This document shows positions 8,649 through 19,062 of a stretch of 36,935 nt of DNA, one piece after another. Every line of letters starts with the position of its first letter. Position 1 is the stretch's first letter. A program made the translations under genes and the position numbers. This stretch comes from Sanchytrium tribonematis (taxonomy: Eukaryota > Sanchytriomycota > Sanchytriomycetes > Sanchytriales > Sanchytriaceae). Below the pieces are notes generated by a model, which saw only the letters and a program-made list of their open reading frames with translations, was not told the DNA's origin and searched no databases. The DNA lies in the NCBI GenBank assembly GCA_018985235.1, contig JADGIG010000032.1, positions 1 through 36,935 on the forward strand. Direction: 5' to 3'.

Positions 8649-11481
8649 TTATTCATTATCACTATCAATTGTAAGGCCTTTAGAGGGTCGCTTATAAATT
8701 TCTTTATCAGCAGCTATGTTGTCGGGCTGTTCAGGCTGCTTTTCCAAGTCATTCCTTTTCTTTCGTTTCCCCGATTTCGCTTTCTTCTTAATTTTATCAT
8801 CTTCTGAATTTGTTCTTTTTCTTGATTCCTCAGTGTATAACATCTCTTTCATTTTTTCTAAAAGTTGAACTCGCTCTTCCGAAAGCTCTTCCTGATCCTC
8901 TACCTTTTCAAATGTCATTTCTTTGACCTCTGTCATATCGGGCATGGTTGCTCTAGTTTTTTCTGACTTTAAAAAATGTTCATGTAAATTTCTTAGATTT
9001 TTGACGTCGTTTTCATAATCAAATAGTTTTCCAACTACTGAAGAAACATCAAGAAGTTGACGAAAGTGTTTATCTTCTATTGCCAATTTTATAGATTTCA
9101 AGCCAATTTCTGCCAGCTTTATTTTTTCATCACTGACAAATGCAGCATTCTTTAAAAAAAACTGTGATGTTTCAGACAATAATTTGTAAAAGTCAATAAA
9201 ATTTCGAAGGTGTGAAGGATTTTGAAAAGCGCATCTCTGGGAATATAATAAAGCCGATGAAAGCTCACTCTCATTGGATGTTATCAATGATGATTTGAAG
9301 TAAGCCCTTGAAATGTAAAATAGTAATTTTCCAAAAGTATTATCAGCGATTTCTAAATGCGCCAACGCAATTAGATACTCTTGAACTGCTTCCGTATATC
9401 TTGCTTCTTGCATTAGCAAATGAGCGTAGTTTGTTTGAATCATTATAATTTGTGGATGCGAAGCTCGAAGAATATTTAATTGTTGCAAGGCTTCGTGATT
9501 TTTACCTAATTTGTGCAACAATATGATAAAGGCATTTGCTACATACGGATTTTTTGGACTCAGTTGAAAAGCCACTTTAAACCATTTCAAAGCATTTTCG
9601 CACATTTTTTTAATTTCATTTTCATTAACTTTACCTAATTTGTTTTGCTTGCTTTCAAGAATATTAAGAAAGCAATTGCCCATATACAAAATTACCAAAA
9701 CACTAGATCTATCAATTTTGTTTAATTCGCTAAACAGAATCGCGGAAGAGTCGGGTTCATGCTTATTTGCCCAATATGCCAAATAAAATCTCGCCATAAA
9801 GTTTTCTGGATTTTCTTTGATTAGAGCCTCCAATTCGTCTTTTGGATTTTCACCGTGAATAGCAAGATAAAACGACAATCTTCGAATTACTAGATTAATC
9901 AAAATAACCATGTTCATGTAAGTCGCTGTCGAGCAAATCCTTATATTTCGAATATGCAGATTTTGGATCAGACACCTCTAGAAGTCGTAATTGATTAAAG
10001 CGCAATATGTTTAGCATATTACCTTGATGCTTCAATTGATTTAAAATAGATTCGATTTGGCCTAAAATGCATTTACAGTCACTATATCGCTTTTGATCAA
10101 ATAACAAAGCAGAATAGACTGTTAGATCTTTGACAACCTGCAAATTTGAACCATCTGCGTGAAAATATTGCAGAGCTTCTGGTTTGTTACTCATTCGATA
10201 AATTCGACCTTGTAAGCGAAAAAGGTCATTTTCGGTGAAGTACTTTTCACAATTTTCAATTTTAAATAGTATGTCCATTGATTTTTGAGCATGATTTAAG
10301 TGATTATAAAACTCTATTAAATGATTTCTTTTCTCGTCAGTTTTTTTCAGATCAAGCAGTTCAAATTTTCGCAACCTTAAAGAAATCTCGACATGCGACC
10401 AAGCTTTTAAAAATAAAATACTGATTGATAAAGCCTCATTGTTACTTGAAAGTAAGTTTTCAACTTTCTTTATCCTATTTAAAAACAATTCTGGAGATTT
10501 GTCATCCAAAAGGCAAAGCTGTGCGTGGTAGACAACAGATGGTTCGTCTCTAGTTTCACTTGCCATAAATTTATACATTTTTCTCGCCTTATCGAATTGT
10601 TTTTCAAAGTGAAATATCAAACCTAGACCCTTAGCAGCTAAGCATTTTATCTTCTTTGTTTGAGAATGGTCGTAAACAAACTGGAAAAGAATTTTGGACT
10701 TTTCGTAGGAACGTTCTAAGAAATAAATTTCTGCCAATTTCGAGATCATTCCCATATCGGGTCTAAGTGAATACTCTAATGCTTTTTTTAAGCACACAAT
10801 TCCCAATTTATCACTTTTTTTTAATAAAATTACACTAAGTAAATGCAAAGCTCTCTCATTTTTAGAATTGGTTGCCAAAATGTTGTGGCAAGCTAATTCC
10901 GCTTCTTTGTTCAGGCCCAAAGCTTCATAGCAAACAGCAATCTGTATCTTAATAGGCAAACCATCTATCTCCAAGTGATACGCCCATCTGAGAATTTTTT
11001 GAAATGCATCCAGCGCTTTTTCGTATAATTCCAATTGAACTAAACATAATCCGCGTATAAATTCAACTGAAGGCAAAAGGCTGACCAAATTTTGTTGATA
11101 AGCCTTTTTATATACTGAAAGGCAACCTGATAAACAGGTTTTGTAATCTTGCTGTAAATAGTAGAGTAAGACTTTCAAAAATTCAGATTGACAGGCCAAC
11201 ATATCGATTTTTTCAATTTCATCAATTGTGGCATTTAGCTGTTGCTTCTCCGTATTGCAAAAATGAGTTATACCTTTTAATAATTGACAAACCAATGTTA
11301 ATGGAAATTGCAAGTTACTTTCAAATTCAGTAGGTTGTTGCAATTCATTCATTAATAATCGAAAATGATGGTCATCAAGATCATGCGTACACAAAATTGG
11401 AAGAAGTTTAGAATAATGATCTACCACATCAGGTTTAGCAACTTCTAAAGTTTTCCCATTGTTCAGATTAAACTTTAACAT
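8649..11481 (-). CDS. CTR9: Ctr9, TPR scaffold of the Paf1 transcription elongation complex, one 19-nt intron
   Basis: CDS complement(join(8649..9889,9909..11481)), about 937 residues. Ctr9 is the central scaffold of the nuclear Paf1 complex that travels with RNA polymerase II. The protein is almost all tetratricopeptide repeats. Its N-terminus (FNLNNGKTLEV...) aligns with the family's short beta start, repeats follow throughout, and the hallmark block VLYMGNCFLNIL...NPYVANAFIILLHKLGK...TNYAHLLMQEARYTEAVQEY corresponds to the Ctr9 segment LGNIWL...NLYAANGIGAVLAHKG...NLAHIYVEQKQY. The tail is charged and K/E/R-rich with KKKAKSGKRKKR, as in Ctr9. I chose ATG 11479-11481; upstream ATGs exist at about 11526 but would overlap the transporter gene's stop. 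The intron uses a GTT 5' site. Confidence 0.88.
9890..9908 (-). other. 19-nt intron in CTR9 (phase 1, GTT donor)
   Basis: Coding strand GTTATTTTGATTAATCTAG. Removal gives LHEH-V-IRRLSFYLAIHGENP in one frame. It is the only intron here whose donor lacks A at position 3, but the 3' end fits the shared pattern. Confidence 0.85.
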
Positions 11482-11518
11482 TTTGAAATCTCCGTGGAAA
11501 ACATAAATTTTATTTAGG

Positions 11519-13093
11519 TCAGTCATCATCAATGATAATCTCTTCTTCATTTACTCGGTCTTTGTAAGGAACATAGTAGTATGCAATAGACATGAAAAAT
11601 ATTAATGCACTCCATATCATGATCGAATAAAATAACATTTCATTTGACAAGCTTGAAAATAATTTCGACTCGGCTATTACGACTACAATCAAATTCCCCA
11701 AAGCTACAGTGAGTAGCCAACCCGCCTGAGCCATGGATTTGAGAGAAGAAGGAGACTCTGCGTAAGCAAATTCTAATCCAGTAATAGAAAACATGATTTC
11801 AGCAGCTGTTACTACAACATATTGAACAATTTGCCACAGAATGCATACTCCTGAATTTGGATCTGCCTCGTTAAAAGGATTTTTATCGATAGACAACTGA
11901 AGAAAGGAGCTGATTAAAAATGAAAATCCGCATAACAACATCCCAAGACTCATTTTTCGCAACGGCTTATGATGAAATTGCAAAGGATATGGCAGCAATT
12001 CCGACATGGGGTACACTACTTTAACAAACAAAGGAATAAATGCCAAAATTAAAACAGCGTTTGTGGTCGGCATTTGATCAGGCTTAATGCTAAACTCAAT
12101 ACCTAAAAATGTCACATGAGGATTCATCAACATGGCCTGGCTTGTCCACCTACTACCCTGTTGGTCATATAAAGCCCAAAATAAGGGAAGCGGAATCATG
12201 ACTTTAAAAACAGAGAGTAAAGCTTTAAATTCTAAGACTCGTTTTCGAGAATGACCTTCAGAAATAGGGTGAATCCAAAATTGGGACTCTGAGTAGCCCT
12301 TTTCGCTAAAATCTTTTAAAAAGCCAGAAACACCACTAACAATGACATTCGAAAATTCTGTAAGTAAATTATTTCCACTGGCAGGTACCATCAAGTACTC
12401 CCTTTTACCAGCAACAAATATAAACGTAGCCAGCATCATAAATAAAGATGGGACTCCAAAGGCAGCAGGGAAGCAATCATCTCTTCCAAAGCATTTTAAA
12501 TCACCGCGCAACATGGGAGTAAAAAACATCGATAAAACCGAGCCTGCGTTTATACTGAAGTAAAATAAACTGAAAAATAACGGCAGATATCTTGGAGTAT
12601 TGACCAATTGATCAGCTCCGAAGCTAGAAACGTTTGGTTTGATGCCTCCAGTACCAATGGCTAAGAGTAATAAACCGAACAAAGTTAGTTGATCATACAT
12701 ATCAGGCATTGCAGATATAGCTATCATAACACTCCCAAAACAATACAATATTGAGAGGTATAAAATTGTCTTATATTTACCCCAATAACTGTCTGCTAAA
12801 ATACTTCCAATTAGTGGCATAAAGTAAGCCAACATGTTGAAAGAGTGTAATAACGCTGTCGCATTATCATTATCCCATTTTTTAAAACTTGTCAGAAATA
12901 TAAAAAGTACCGCTTTTATGCCATAAAACGTAAACCTTTCAGCAAATTCGTTTCCGACAATAAAAGCGATACTTCTTGGAAACCTTTGGCTTTCAAATTC
13001 GTCAATTATAGGATTTTCTATATCGAGAACATCTTTTTTCTTAATAAGTGGGGAGTGCTCATCGACAAGCTTTTTGGATGGCGTGAATTCCAT
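11519..13093 (-). CDS. Proton-coupled oligopeptide transporter (POT/PTR2/SLC15 family)
   Basis: 524-residue membrane protein importing di/tripeptides with protons. The family signature GNEFAERFTFYG (E..ER proton-coupling motif in helix 1) is intact, followed by ADSYWGKYKTILYLS (the PTR2 signature), GTGGIKPNVSSFGADQ and FYFSINAGS. The second half contains PLFWALYDQQGSRWTSQA (FWxxYDQQ, conserved in the family) and a late helix pair with FSITGLEFAYAESPSSLKS. About 12 hydrophobic segments; the large extracellular loop of animal PepT1 is reduced, as in fungi and in SLC15A4. The short acidic C-terminus ends EEEIIIDDD. The single exon begins with ATG 13091-13093. An external peptide diet would suit a parasitic or saprotrophic fungus. 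Confidence 0.93.
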   Translation of the reverse strand: MEFTPSKKLVDEHSPLIKKKDVLDIENPIIDEFESQRFPRSIAFIVGNEFAERFTFYGIKAVLFIFLTSFKKWDNDNATALLHSFNMLAYFMPLIGSILADSYWGKYKTILYLSILYCFGSVMIAISAMPDMYDQLTLFGLLLLAIGTGGIKPNVSSFGADQLVNTPRYLPLFFSLFYFSINAGSVLSMFFTPMLRGDLKCFGRDDCFPAAFGVPSLFMMLATFIFVAGKREYLMVPASGNNLLTEFSNVIVSGVSGFLKDFSEKGYSESQFWIHPISEGHSRKRVLEFKALLSVFKVMIPLPLFWALYDQQGSRWTSQAMLMNPHVTFLGIEFSIKPDQMPTTNAVLILAFIPLFVKVVYPMSELLPYPLQFHHKPLRKMSLGMLLCGFSFLISSFLQLSIDKNPFNEADPNSGVCILWQIVQYVVVTAAEIMFSITGLEFAYAESPSSLKSMAQAGWLLTVALGNLIVVVIAESKLFSSLSNEMLFYSIMIWSALIFFMSIAYYYVPYKDRVNEEEIIIDDD

Positions 13094-13207
13094 TGAAACG
13101 TATTTCGTTTTAAAAAATTTAGAATTTTATAAATTTATTAAAATTAATGTCATCCAATCAAGAGGGCGAATCAGATTTGCGCAAAAATTTTATTCAATCA
13201 TAAAAAT

Positions 13208-13468
13208 TCAAGTCCGTTGCCTCCTATGGCTTGACTTGTACTGCTTATATACATTATTTTCCTCATTATCAGCAACAAAATCAATGAGAGAACGGCTCGA
13301 CCTGAGTTGTGGCGGTTTATCACGTTGATTTAATCTTGAAAAATTGAGATCGACTTCGCTATGTGCTGAATCTTGCCTTTGCGTCTTCTTTTGGCTTCTT
13401 CTTTGCCTTCTTATATCTGCGACTGGATCCTGAGTAAAAAAACTAACTATCTTTTGAAAAAACCCCAT
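13208..13468 (-). CDS. Hypothetical small basic protein
   Basis: 86 residues from ATG 13466-13468; not recognised. It starts MGFFQKIVSFFTQDP, a short amphipathic helix that could associate with membranes, then becomes highly basic (RRQRRSQKKTQRQ) and ends RRQRT. The glycine at position 2 is followed by phenylalanine, which disfavours N-myristoylation. It fills the 450-bp space between POT and CCT5 in the same orientation. A second exon is possible but I see no intron matching the local pattern (a 29-nt GT...AG is present near the 3' end but lacks the AYNTAG end). Confidence 0.45.
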   Translation of the reverse strand: MGFFQKIVSFFTQDPVADIRRQRRSQKKTQRQDSAHSEVDLNFSRLNQRDKPPQLRSSRSLIDFVADNEENNVYKQYKSSHRRQRT

Positions 13469-13541
13469 GAATTGTAATGGCAAACTAGTTTCACCCTACA
13501 CCAAATGATCGAATTTTATCTTTATAGCTGTCGCGAAAAAT

Positions 13542-15174
13542 TTATTGATGGTCAACGCCTTCGCCGTGATGAATAACATCGTCAATTTTCAATACCATCT
13601 TTACCAGTTGAGTAGCTAATAGGAATTGTGATCGTTTTGAGGTATAAGGATCAAAAACCTTATTTTTTAATTTAGCTGGCTCTCCAGTGAAGCAATCTAC
13701 ACCGACTCCACCAAAGTCTTGCGTGTTTTTCAATTTCCTTTGCTCGGCAATTACTCTTGTAACAAGTTGCATGCCATCATGTCCAGCATTGTCAGCCAAT
13801 GCAGTTGGAACAGCGAGTAATGCTTTTGAAAATGCACGGCAGGATAATTCCACCACATCGTCATGTCTCTCTGCAACATCCTCTACTGCGATCGCACATG
13901 CAATATCTGAAGCGCCTGCTCCGCAGACTATTTCTGGAGAGGAAATTAACGTTCTAACTACACACAATGCATCATGTAAAGACCTCTTTGTCTCCTCGAT
14001 TAACTAAATTAATTTAAACTACCATTTCATTGCCACCTCGGACTAATATTGTGCAAGTTTTTGGATTAGCACAATCTTCAATTACTAACATTTTGCTGTC
14101 GGTTGTTCCAAACCCAATTGTTTTGACTAATCCAGCTTTCCCTAACTTTTCTTTCGATAATTCGCTAAATCTAGGAACAATTCTGCCATGCGTCGCAATA
14201 GCCAATCGTTCTAAATCTGGACCCCCCACCCATCTGACAGCAGGTAGCTTTTGCTGATAAAGTAAATGATTCGCCTCATCGTCAAATCCCCACTGGCACA
14301 TAACTACGTTTGCTCCACTATCTTTACACTGCTGCACCATTTTGGTGAAAATCTGTTGTTCATATTCTGACAATTCTTTGTATGCTTTTGCATCTTTAAC
14401 ATCAAGTTTATGTTTAGTTTTTGGCTTGGGTGGTTCAAAGGGACAAGTGAGAATAGCAATTTTAGCATCTTTTACAGACTCTGGCATTTGAGGGTGTGAA
14501 AAGGATTTGTCAATAATAACACCCTGAATTAACTGAGTTTCTTCTAGTGATCCGCCGAGTTTACTTGTTACGTGAACTAGTTCTAAGTTGACTCTCCCAT
14601 TTTCATTTACAGATTGAACTGCATCAACCGCCATTTTCGCGAATTTATCATGAAATTTTGCGACAATTTTTGAGGAAAGACTAGTTTTGGCAGCTTGATA
14701 TAGCATGTCTGTATCAGCTTTCGATTTGATTTGATCTAAAGTTTTTATAGCTTCTTGGCAAGCAATATCGAATCCTTTAGCAATTCTAATTGGATGTATG
14801 CCCAAATTGATGAGGTGCTCTGCTTCTTTGAGTAGAGCTCCTGCTAAAACAACAACACTTGTTGTACCATCCCCGCATTCATTGTCTTGGGATAAAGATA
14901 ACTCGACCAAGAGCCTTGCTATCTGATGATTTACGTTCATTTCTTGCAAGATAGTAGCCCCATCATTAGTTACCATAACATCTCCATCTTGGCCAACAAG
15001 AATTTTATCCAGTCCCATTGGACCCAAGCTGGTTTTTATAATCTGTGTTAAAGAAGTAGCAGCAAGGATATGAGACTTGATTGCATCAGTTCCGCTAATT
15101 CTAGCTTTCTTTTCCTGTTCTCTGACTATTAGAAATGGTCTTCCCATTTCATCAACCGCTGTCGTGTATTGCAT
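13542..15174 (-). CDS. CCT5: T-complex chaperonin TCP-1 epsilon subunit (CCT5), one 19-nt intron
   Basis: Subunit of the cytosolic TRiC/CCT ring that folds actin and tubulin in an ATP-driven cycle. CDS complement(join(13542..14003,14023..15174)), about 537 residues. Order: equatorial domain with [23 protein letters not shown] and the ATP motif [12 protein letters not shown]; apical domain with the epsilon-specific run [20 protein letters not shown] and [13 protein letters not shown]; then the second equatorial part, [10 protein letters not shown]...[12 protein letters not shown]. Splicing gives [23 protein letters not shown], matching CCT5. The start fits the family's (M..DE.GRPFLI). The C-terminus [20 protein letters not shown] is normal for epsilon. 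Confidence 0.96.
14004..14022 (-). other. 19-nt intron in CCT5 (phase 0)
   Basis: Coding strand GTAGTTTAAATTAATTTAG. Removal joins RGGNEM to [13 protein letters not shown]; the retained intron would bring a TAA in frame. Confidence 0.94.
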
Positions 15175-15264
15175 CTGTTTTAAGGAGATTTATTTTACTT
15201 ATAACAACTAAAATAAAACGTTATTTATTTGGCAGCTTATTAAAACACTTACACGAGCACGCAC

Positions 15265-15603
15265 CTAAACTTCTTTGATTGAAAAACTGTGACCGCATCC
15301 ACAAGAAGACTCGGAATTAGGATTATCTAAGGAGAATGCAGATCCCATAGCCGTAGTTCTGTATTGCAGAGTGCTTCCTTTGATAAGGTCTAAGGCCATT
15401 TTATCTACCACTACAGAAACATCACTGCTTTGAATGACTTCGTCAAACTTAGGATCTATTTTGGAGTCCAATTTAACATCATACGAAAAGCCGTGACAGC
15501 CTCCACTAGAGACCTCAATTCTTAATATTCCTTTAACAGTGCGAAGTTTTTGAGCTGCGCTTTCGGAAATAATAATTTTGCTGGCAAATCTCCTGAGCAA
15601 CAT
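15265..15603 (-). CDS. ISCA2: Mitochondrial iron-sulfur assembly protein ISCA2/Isa2-like
   Basis: 112 residues from ATG 15601-15603. A-type carrier protein that helps build 4Fe-4S clusters for mitochondrial enzymes. A short presequence (MLLRRFASK) precedes the A-type fold: [11 protein letters not shown], then the first ligand cysteine in [14 protein letters not shown], and the paired cysteines in [14 protein letters not shown] at the C-terminus. All three conserved cysteines are present. The FSIK ending favours ISCA2 over ISCA1. In-frame triplets continue upstream but would overlap RPT4 on the other strand. Only 25 bp separate its start from RPT4's. NFS1 and the Rieske protein, other parts of Fe-S biology, are also in the window. 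Confidence 0.88.
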   Translation of the reverse strand: MLLRRFASKIIISESAAQKLRTVKGILRIEVSSGGCHGFSYDVKLDSKIDPKFDEVIQSSDVSVVVDKMALDLIKGSTLQYRTTAMGSAFSLDNPNSESSCGCGHSFSIKEV

Positions 15604-15628
15604 TTTCGAAACACTGGAATTTGCGATT
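15604..15628. promoter_or_regulatory. 25-bp divergent start-to-start region, ISCA2 / RPT4
   Basis: The whole space between the two start codons. Any shared promoter must extend into one or both coding regions, or the mRNAs have leaders of a few bases. No clear TATA element. Confidence 0.45.
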
Positions 15629-16808
15629 ATGACCACCAAGGAAGAAGCTTTAGAAAAATATCGCGCTGCAGTTGAACAGCACACTGCATTAAATGAACAA
15701 TTGAAACAGTTGCGAAATAAGATTAAAGAAGGGCAGGCTGCGTTTGATCAGTCCGAAAAAGAGTTAGCATCGATTCAGAGTGTTGGGCAAATGATTGGTG
15801 AGGTTTTGAAGGTTTTGACTGAAGAGCATTATATTGTAAAATCGTCATCCGGACCTCGATATGTTGTTGGAAAGCGCCCAAAACTTCGTGCAGTAACTCA
15901 GGGCATGCGTGTCAGCTTAGACATGACTACTCTTACAATTATGAGAATATTGCCTCGGGAAGTTGATCCCATGGTTTATAACATGACTATGGAGAGCCCT
16001 GGCAATATTAACTTTGATGCTATTGGGGGCTTATCGGAACAAATTAGATCACTAAGAGAAGTTATTGAATTACCATTAGTTAATCCAGAATTATTTTTAA
16101 GAATCGGCATAAAACCACCAAAAGGTGTTTTATTGTATGGACCTCCTGGAACTGGTAAAACTTTGCTTGCTAGAGCAGTAGCTGCTACATTAGAAAGTAA
16201 TTTCATTAAAGTAGTTAGTTCTGCTATCGTGGACAAATATATTGGAGAATCTGGAAGAATTATTAGAGAAATGTTTGGTTATGCCAAAGATCACGAGCCT
16301 TGCATCATTTTTATGGACGAAATTGATGCGATTGGGGGAAGACGATTTAGCGAGGGTACTTCGGCCGACAGAGAAATCCAAAGAACCCTAATGGAGCTGC
16401 TACATCAGATGGACGGATTTGATGTCTTGGGAAAAACTAAGATTATCATGGCAACAAACAGACCGGATACTCTTGATCCTGCATGTAATCTTTATTTACT
16501 TAGTACTTCGCCCTGGAAGATTGGATCGTAAAATTGAGATTCCTTTGCCAAATGAACAAGCGAGAGGTGATATTCTAAAAATTCATTCCAATCCTATGGC
16601 TAAAAACGGAGAAATTGATTACGACCCAGTTGTCAAATTGAGTGATGGATTCAATGGTGCTGATCTTAGAAATGTGTGTACTGAGGCCGGAATGTTTGCT
16701 ATCCGAGAGGACCGAGATTACGTAATTCAGGATGATTTTATGAAGGCAGTTAGAAAAGTGGGCGACTCAAAGAAGCTTGAATCAAAGCTTGATTACAAGA
16801 AAGTTTAA
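15629..16808 (+). CDS. RPT4: 26S proteasome regulatory ATPase Rpt4 (PSMC6), one 19-nt intron
   Basis: AAA+ subunit of the base of the 19S regulatory particle; unfolds ubiquitinated proteins and feeds them into the 20S core. CDS join(15629..16484,16504..16808), about 386 residues (human 389). The N-terminal coiled coil (residues about 5-50) and OB-fold region are followed by the AAA module: Walker [13 protein letters not shown], the pore-loop region and [17 protein letters not shown], Walker [16 protein letters not shown], sensor [11 protein letters not shown], and [18 protein letters not shown]. The intron falls inside DPA|LLRPGR, which is restored exactly by splicing. Start ATG 15629 gives [12 protein letters not shown]; the frame is open upstream but overlaps ISCA2. 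Confidence 0.96.
16485..16503 (+). other. 19-nt intron in RPT4 (phase 1)
   Basis: GTAATCTTTATTTACTTAG. It splits a leucine codon (T|TA) so that [14 protein letters not shown] is rebuilt. Confidence 0.95.
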
Positions 16809-16865
16809 TAAAAAAATTCTTGAGATTTTGAAACTTGAGTTTTCAGTTTGAAACAAATTTCTAGA

Positions 16866-17795
16866 ATGTCGTCCTTCGCTCAACAAACTTTATCTGGGTT
16901 CCAACCACTCTTTACACCGCTTACCATGATAATGACTTGGATGGTGTCGTCTGTTGTATTTATAATTTCTGGAGTTTTGTTTGTATTATATTCACCAGCT
17001 CAAATTATAATTGACTACACGACATGTACTGGTAAATCAGTAAGACCAGACTATGTGAAAGATGATTCAACGGATGTTAAGCTTTGCAGACTAAAATTTA
17101 CTTTGGACAGAGATTATAATGATGTTTTGATTTATTATCAACTAAATAATTTTTACCAGAATCATAGAAAGTACGTTAAATCCAAAAATGATGATCAATT
17201 ATTTGGTACAGCCGTATCTGAGTCCAGTTTGTCCACTTGTGATCCCTTGATTACTGGTAAAAATGGCAAACCTATATATCCTTGTGGACTAATAGCGAAT
17301 TCGATGTTCGATGATCAAATTGCATTTTTGAATGACGGCAACAGCAATGTAACTTTGATATCTACAGGAATATCTTGGAGCAGCGACAAGGATAGATACG
17401 GAAAGACAAAATACTCTGCTGCAGATGTTGTTCCACCACCAAATTGGAGCTATAAATACAAAGATGGACTTTACACTGACGACACTATTCCAAATTTGCA
17501 GGAATATGAAGATCTTCAGGTTTGGATGAGAGTGGCCCCTTTTTCTAATTTTAATAAGCTTTGGAGGCGGGCCAGTTCTCTCAAGAAGGGAGATTATGTT
17601 TTAGGAGTATATGATCACTTTGATATTGTTTCATTTGGAGGTCAAAAAAAAGTTTTAATAACGACATCTTCTGTTTTAGGTGATTCTACAAATCTTGGAT
17701 ACATGTACGTCGGTACTGGGGTTATTTGCCTGATACTTGGGGTTACATTTTTAATAAAGCACAGAATGCACCCAAGGTATTACATACTAATTTAG
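16866..17795 (+). CDS. CDC50/Lem3 family P4-ATPase (lipid flippase) beta subunit
   Basis: 309 residues from ATG 16866. Chaperone and partner of type-4 P-ATPases that flip phosphatidylserine and other lipids at the plasma membrane or Golgi. Family layout is clear: short cytosolic start (QQTLSGFQPLFTP, equivalent to the KQQ-LPAWQPI motif), first transmembrane helix (residues about 20-45), a large exoplasmic domain with paired cysteines (TTCTGKS, ..KLCRLKF, STCDPL, YPCGLIANSMFDD), the typical NGN and WMRVAPFSNFNKLWRR motifs, then the second transmembrane helix near the C-terminus (GYMYVGTGVICLILGVTFLI). No intron. Yeast has three paralogues; I cannot say which one it matches. Confidence 0.92.
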   Translation: MSSFAQQTLSGFQPLFTPLTMIMTWMVSSVVFIISGVLFVLYSPAQIIIDYTTCTGKSVRPDYVKDDSTDVKLCRLKFTLDRDYNDVLIYYQLNNFYQNHRKYVKSKNDDQLFGTAVSESSLSTCDPLITGKNGKPIYPCGLIANSMFDDQIAFLNDGNSNVTLISTGISWSSDKDRYGKTKYSAADVVPPPNWSYKYKDGLYTDDTIPNLQEYEDLQVWMRVAPFSNFNKLWRRASSLKKGDYVLGVYDHFDIVSFGGQKKVLITTSSVLGDSTNLGYMYVGTGVICLILGVTFLIKHRMHPRYYILI

Positions 17796-17840
17796 AAAAC
17801 TCGGAGATACCTCTTACTTAAGTTGGAATAAATAAACATC

Positions 17841-18890
17841 TTAGTTGCTCAAAAAATCAGATCTCCACATTTGGTCAATTTTCGAATATGGTTCCAATGG
17901 CAATTTATATGGTATATTACATGCCCCCTTTTCTAAAATTCCAAGTTCGTAAGACTTGATAAGAATTCCTGAGCCATCACTTAGACCCCACGCCGCAGTT
18001 GAAATATTATGTGATGTTGTTAAAATATATCGAAGTTCGCCATTTTTCAATATGCAAAAAGTCTTGATATGCGGAATGCATTGATTTAAATCGCTATCCT
18101 GGCAAACCCATTTATACAAATGGGGGATTAGCCAGTTTTTATGAAGTTTGTAGTTTTTTTCTTGATGAGGCAAGGAAAGGCCTGAATCTAATCCAGCATA
18201 ACTTCTTTTTACATTTTCTAGTGTGGGATATATAAATTGAAAATCTTTACAATTGAACGCATTCATCAAAGAGTAGATTGGAGATTTTTTGAAAGTTGTC
18301 CCAAGTCTGCCGATGCTACTGCATTGTATAATAAGCGTATCAAATTCTATATCTTTAAATAAGGCCCGTACCTTTGCCAAACCGTAATTACTAGCATTAG
18401 TGTGCCCAGGTACAGATGCAATAAGCACGAGGCTGGTGTCGAAGTGGTATAATTTTAAAAGACTACTAAGAACAGATAAATTACCATAATGCTTAACGTA
18501 ATCAATTAGGTCAGATCGAAAAGTTGATTCAGTTGACCCCAGTTGACCATCAATACGGTAAAAACCCTGAGTTTTATGCTTCCAATCTCTAGGAATAATA
18601 TTTGCTGTGTGAACAATAATAGTACATTGCTCTCTCGATAGGGCAATAAACATTTTGGTATGATGAGTGCCATAAGTGTATGGCATTTTAGGAGTGATGT
18701 ATCTAAATTCGCTCAAGTGGTCTGTTTTTTGGGCAATAACGGTCATGCTTTTGAAGTTGTAATTAGCAAACAAAGATTTGCAAAATGAAGATTCAAACAT
18801 GTAATTGAACACAAATAAATGATCATAATTTTGGTTTTTGAACATCTTAGCTATGGTTTTAAGTGGATCAAATGGGTCAAAAGTTTGCAT
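17841..18890 (-). CDS. TDP1: Tyrosyl-DNA phosphodiesterase 1
   Basis: Hydrolyses the bond between trapped topoisomerase I tyrosine and DNA 3' ends. 349 residues from ATG 18888-18890, shorter than human TDP1 (608) because the long N-terminal regulatory region is missing; the catalytic phospholipase-D-like fold is complete. First HKD motif: THHTKMFIAL with an asparagine at IIVHTANIIPRDWKHKTQGFY. Second motif: PHIKT...YILTTSHNISTAAWG. The block YPTLENVKRSYAGLDSGLSLP matches the TDP1 interior, and ...LIKSYELGIL marks the last strand. The upstream TTG-start frame adds only four residues. TOP1, whose adducts it repairs, is 15 kb away. Confidence 0.9.
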   Translation of the reverse strand: MQTFDPFDPLKTIAKMFKNQNYDHLFVFNYMFESSFCKSLFANYNFKSMTVIAQKTDHLSEFRYITPKMPYTYGTHHTKMFIALSREQCTIIVHTANIIPRDWKHKTQGFYRIDGQLGSTESTFRSDLIDYVKHYGNLSVLSSLLKLYHFDTSLVLIASVPGHTNASNYGLAKVRALFKDIEFDTLIIQCSSIGRLGTTFKKSPIYSLMNAFNCKDFQFIYPTLENVKRSYAGLDSGLSLPHQEKNYKLHKNWLIPHLYKWVCQDSDLNQCIPHIKTFCILKNGELRYILTTSHNISTAAWGLSDGSGILIKSYELGILEKGACNIPYKLPLEPYSKIDQMWRSDFLSN

Positions 18891-19062
18891 AAAATAACTC
18901 AAAAATTATAGAATGTTTGGAAAATTTTTCACTTGGGGAATTTCATGATGTATAAATGGAGACAATTTGACTTGTTGCTAAAACTTCAGCTTGTTAATTA
19001 AATTATAAAAAATTACCAATCAACCACTTAAATCAATCAAAAACTTTTTTTAACGAAATTAG
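18891..19062. promoter_or_regulatory. Divergent intergenic region, TDP1 / bHLH-like gene
   Basis: 172 bp, one of the longest gaps here. AT-rich with oligo-T tracts; nothing coding. Presumed shared promoter; no specific element recognised. Confidence 0.35.
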
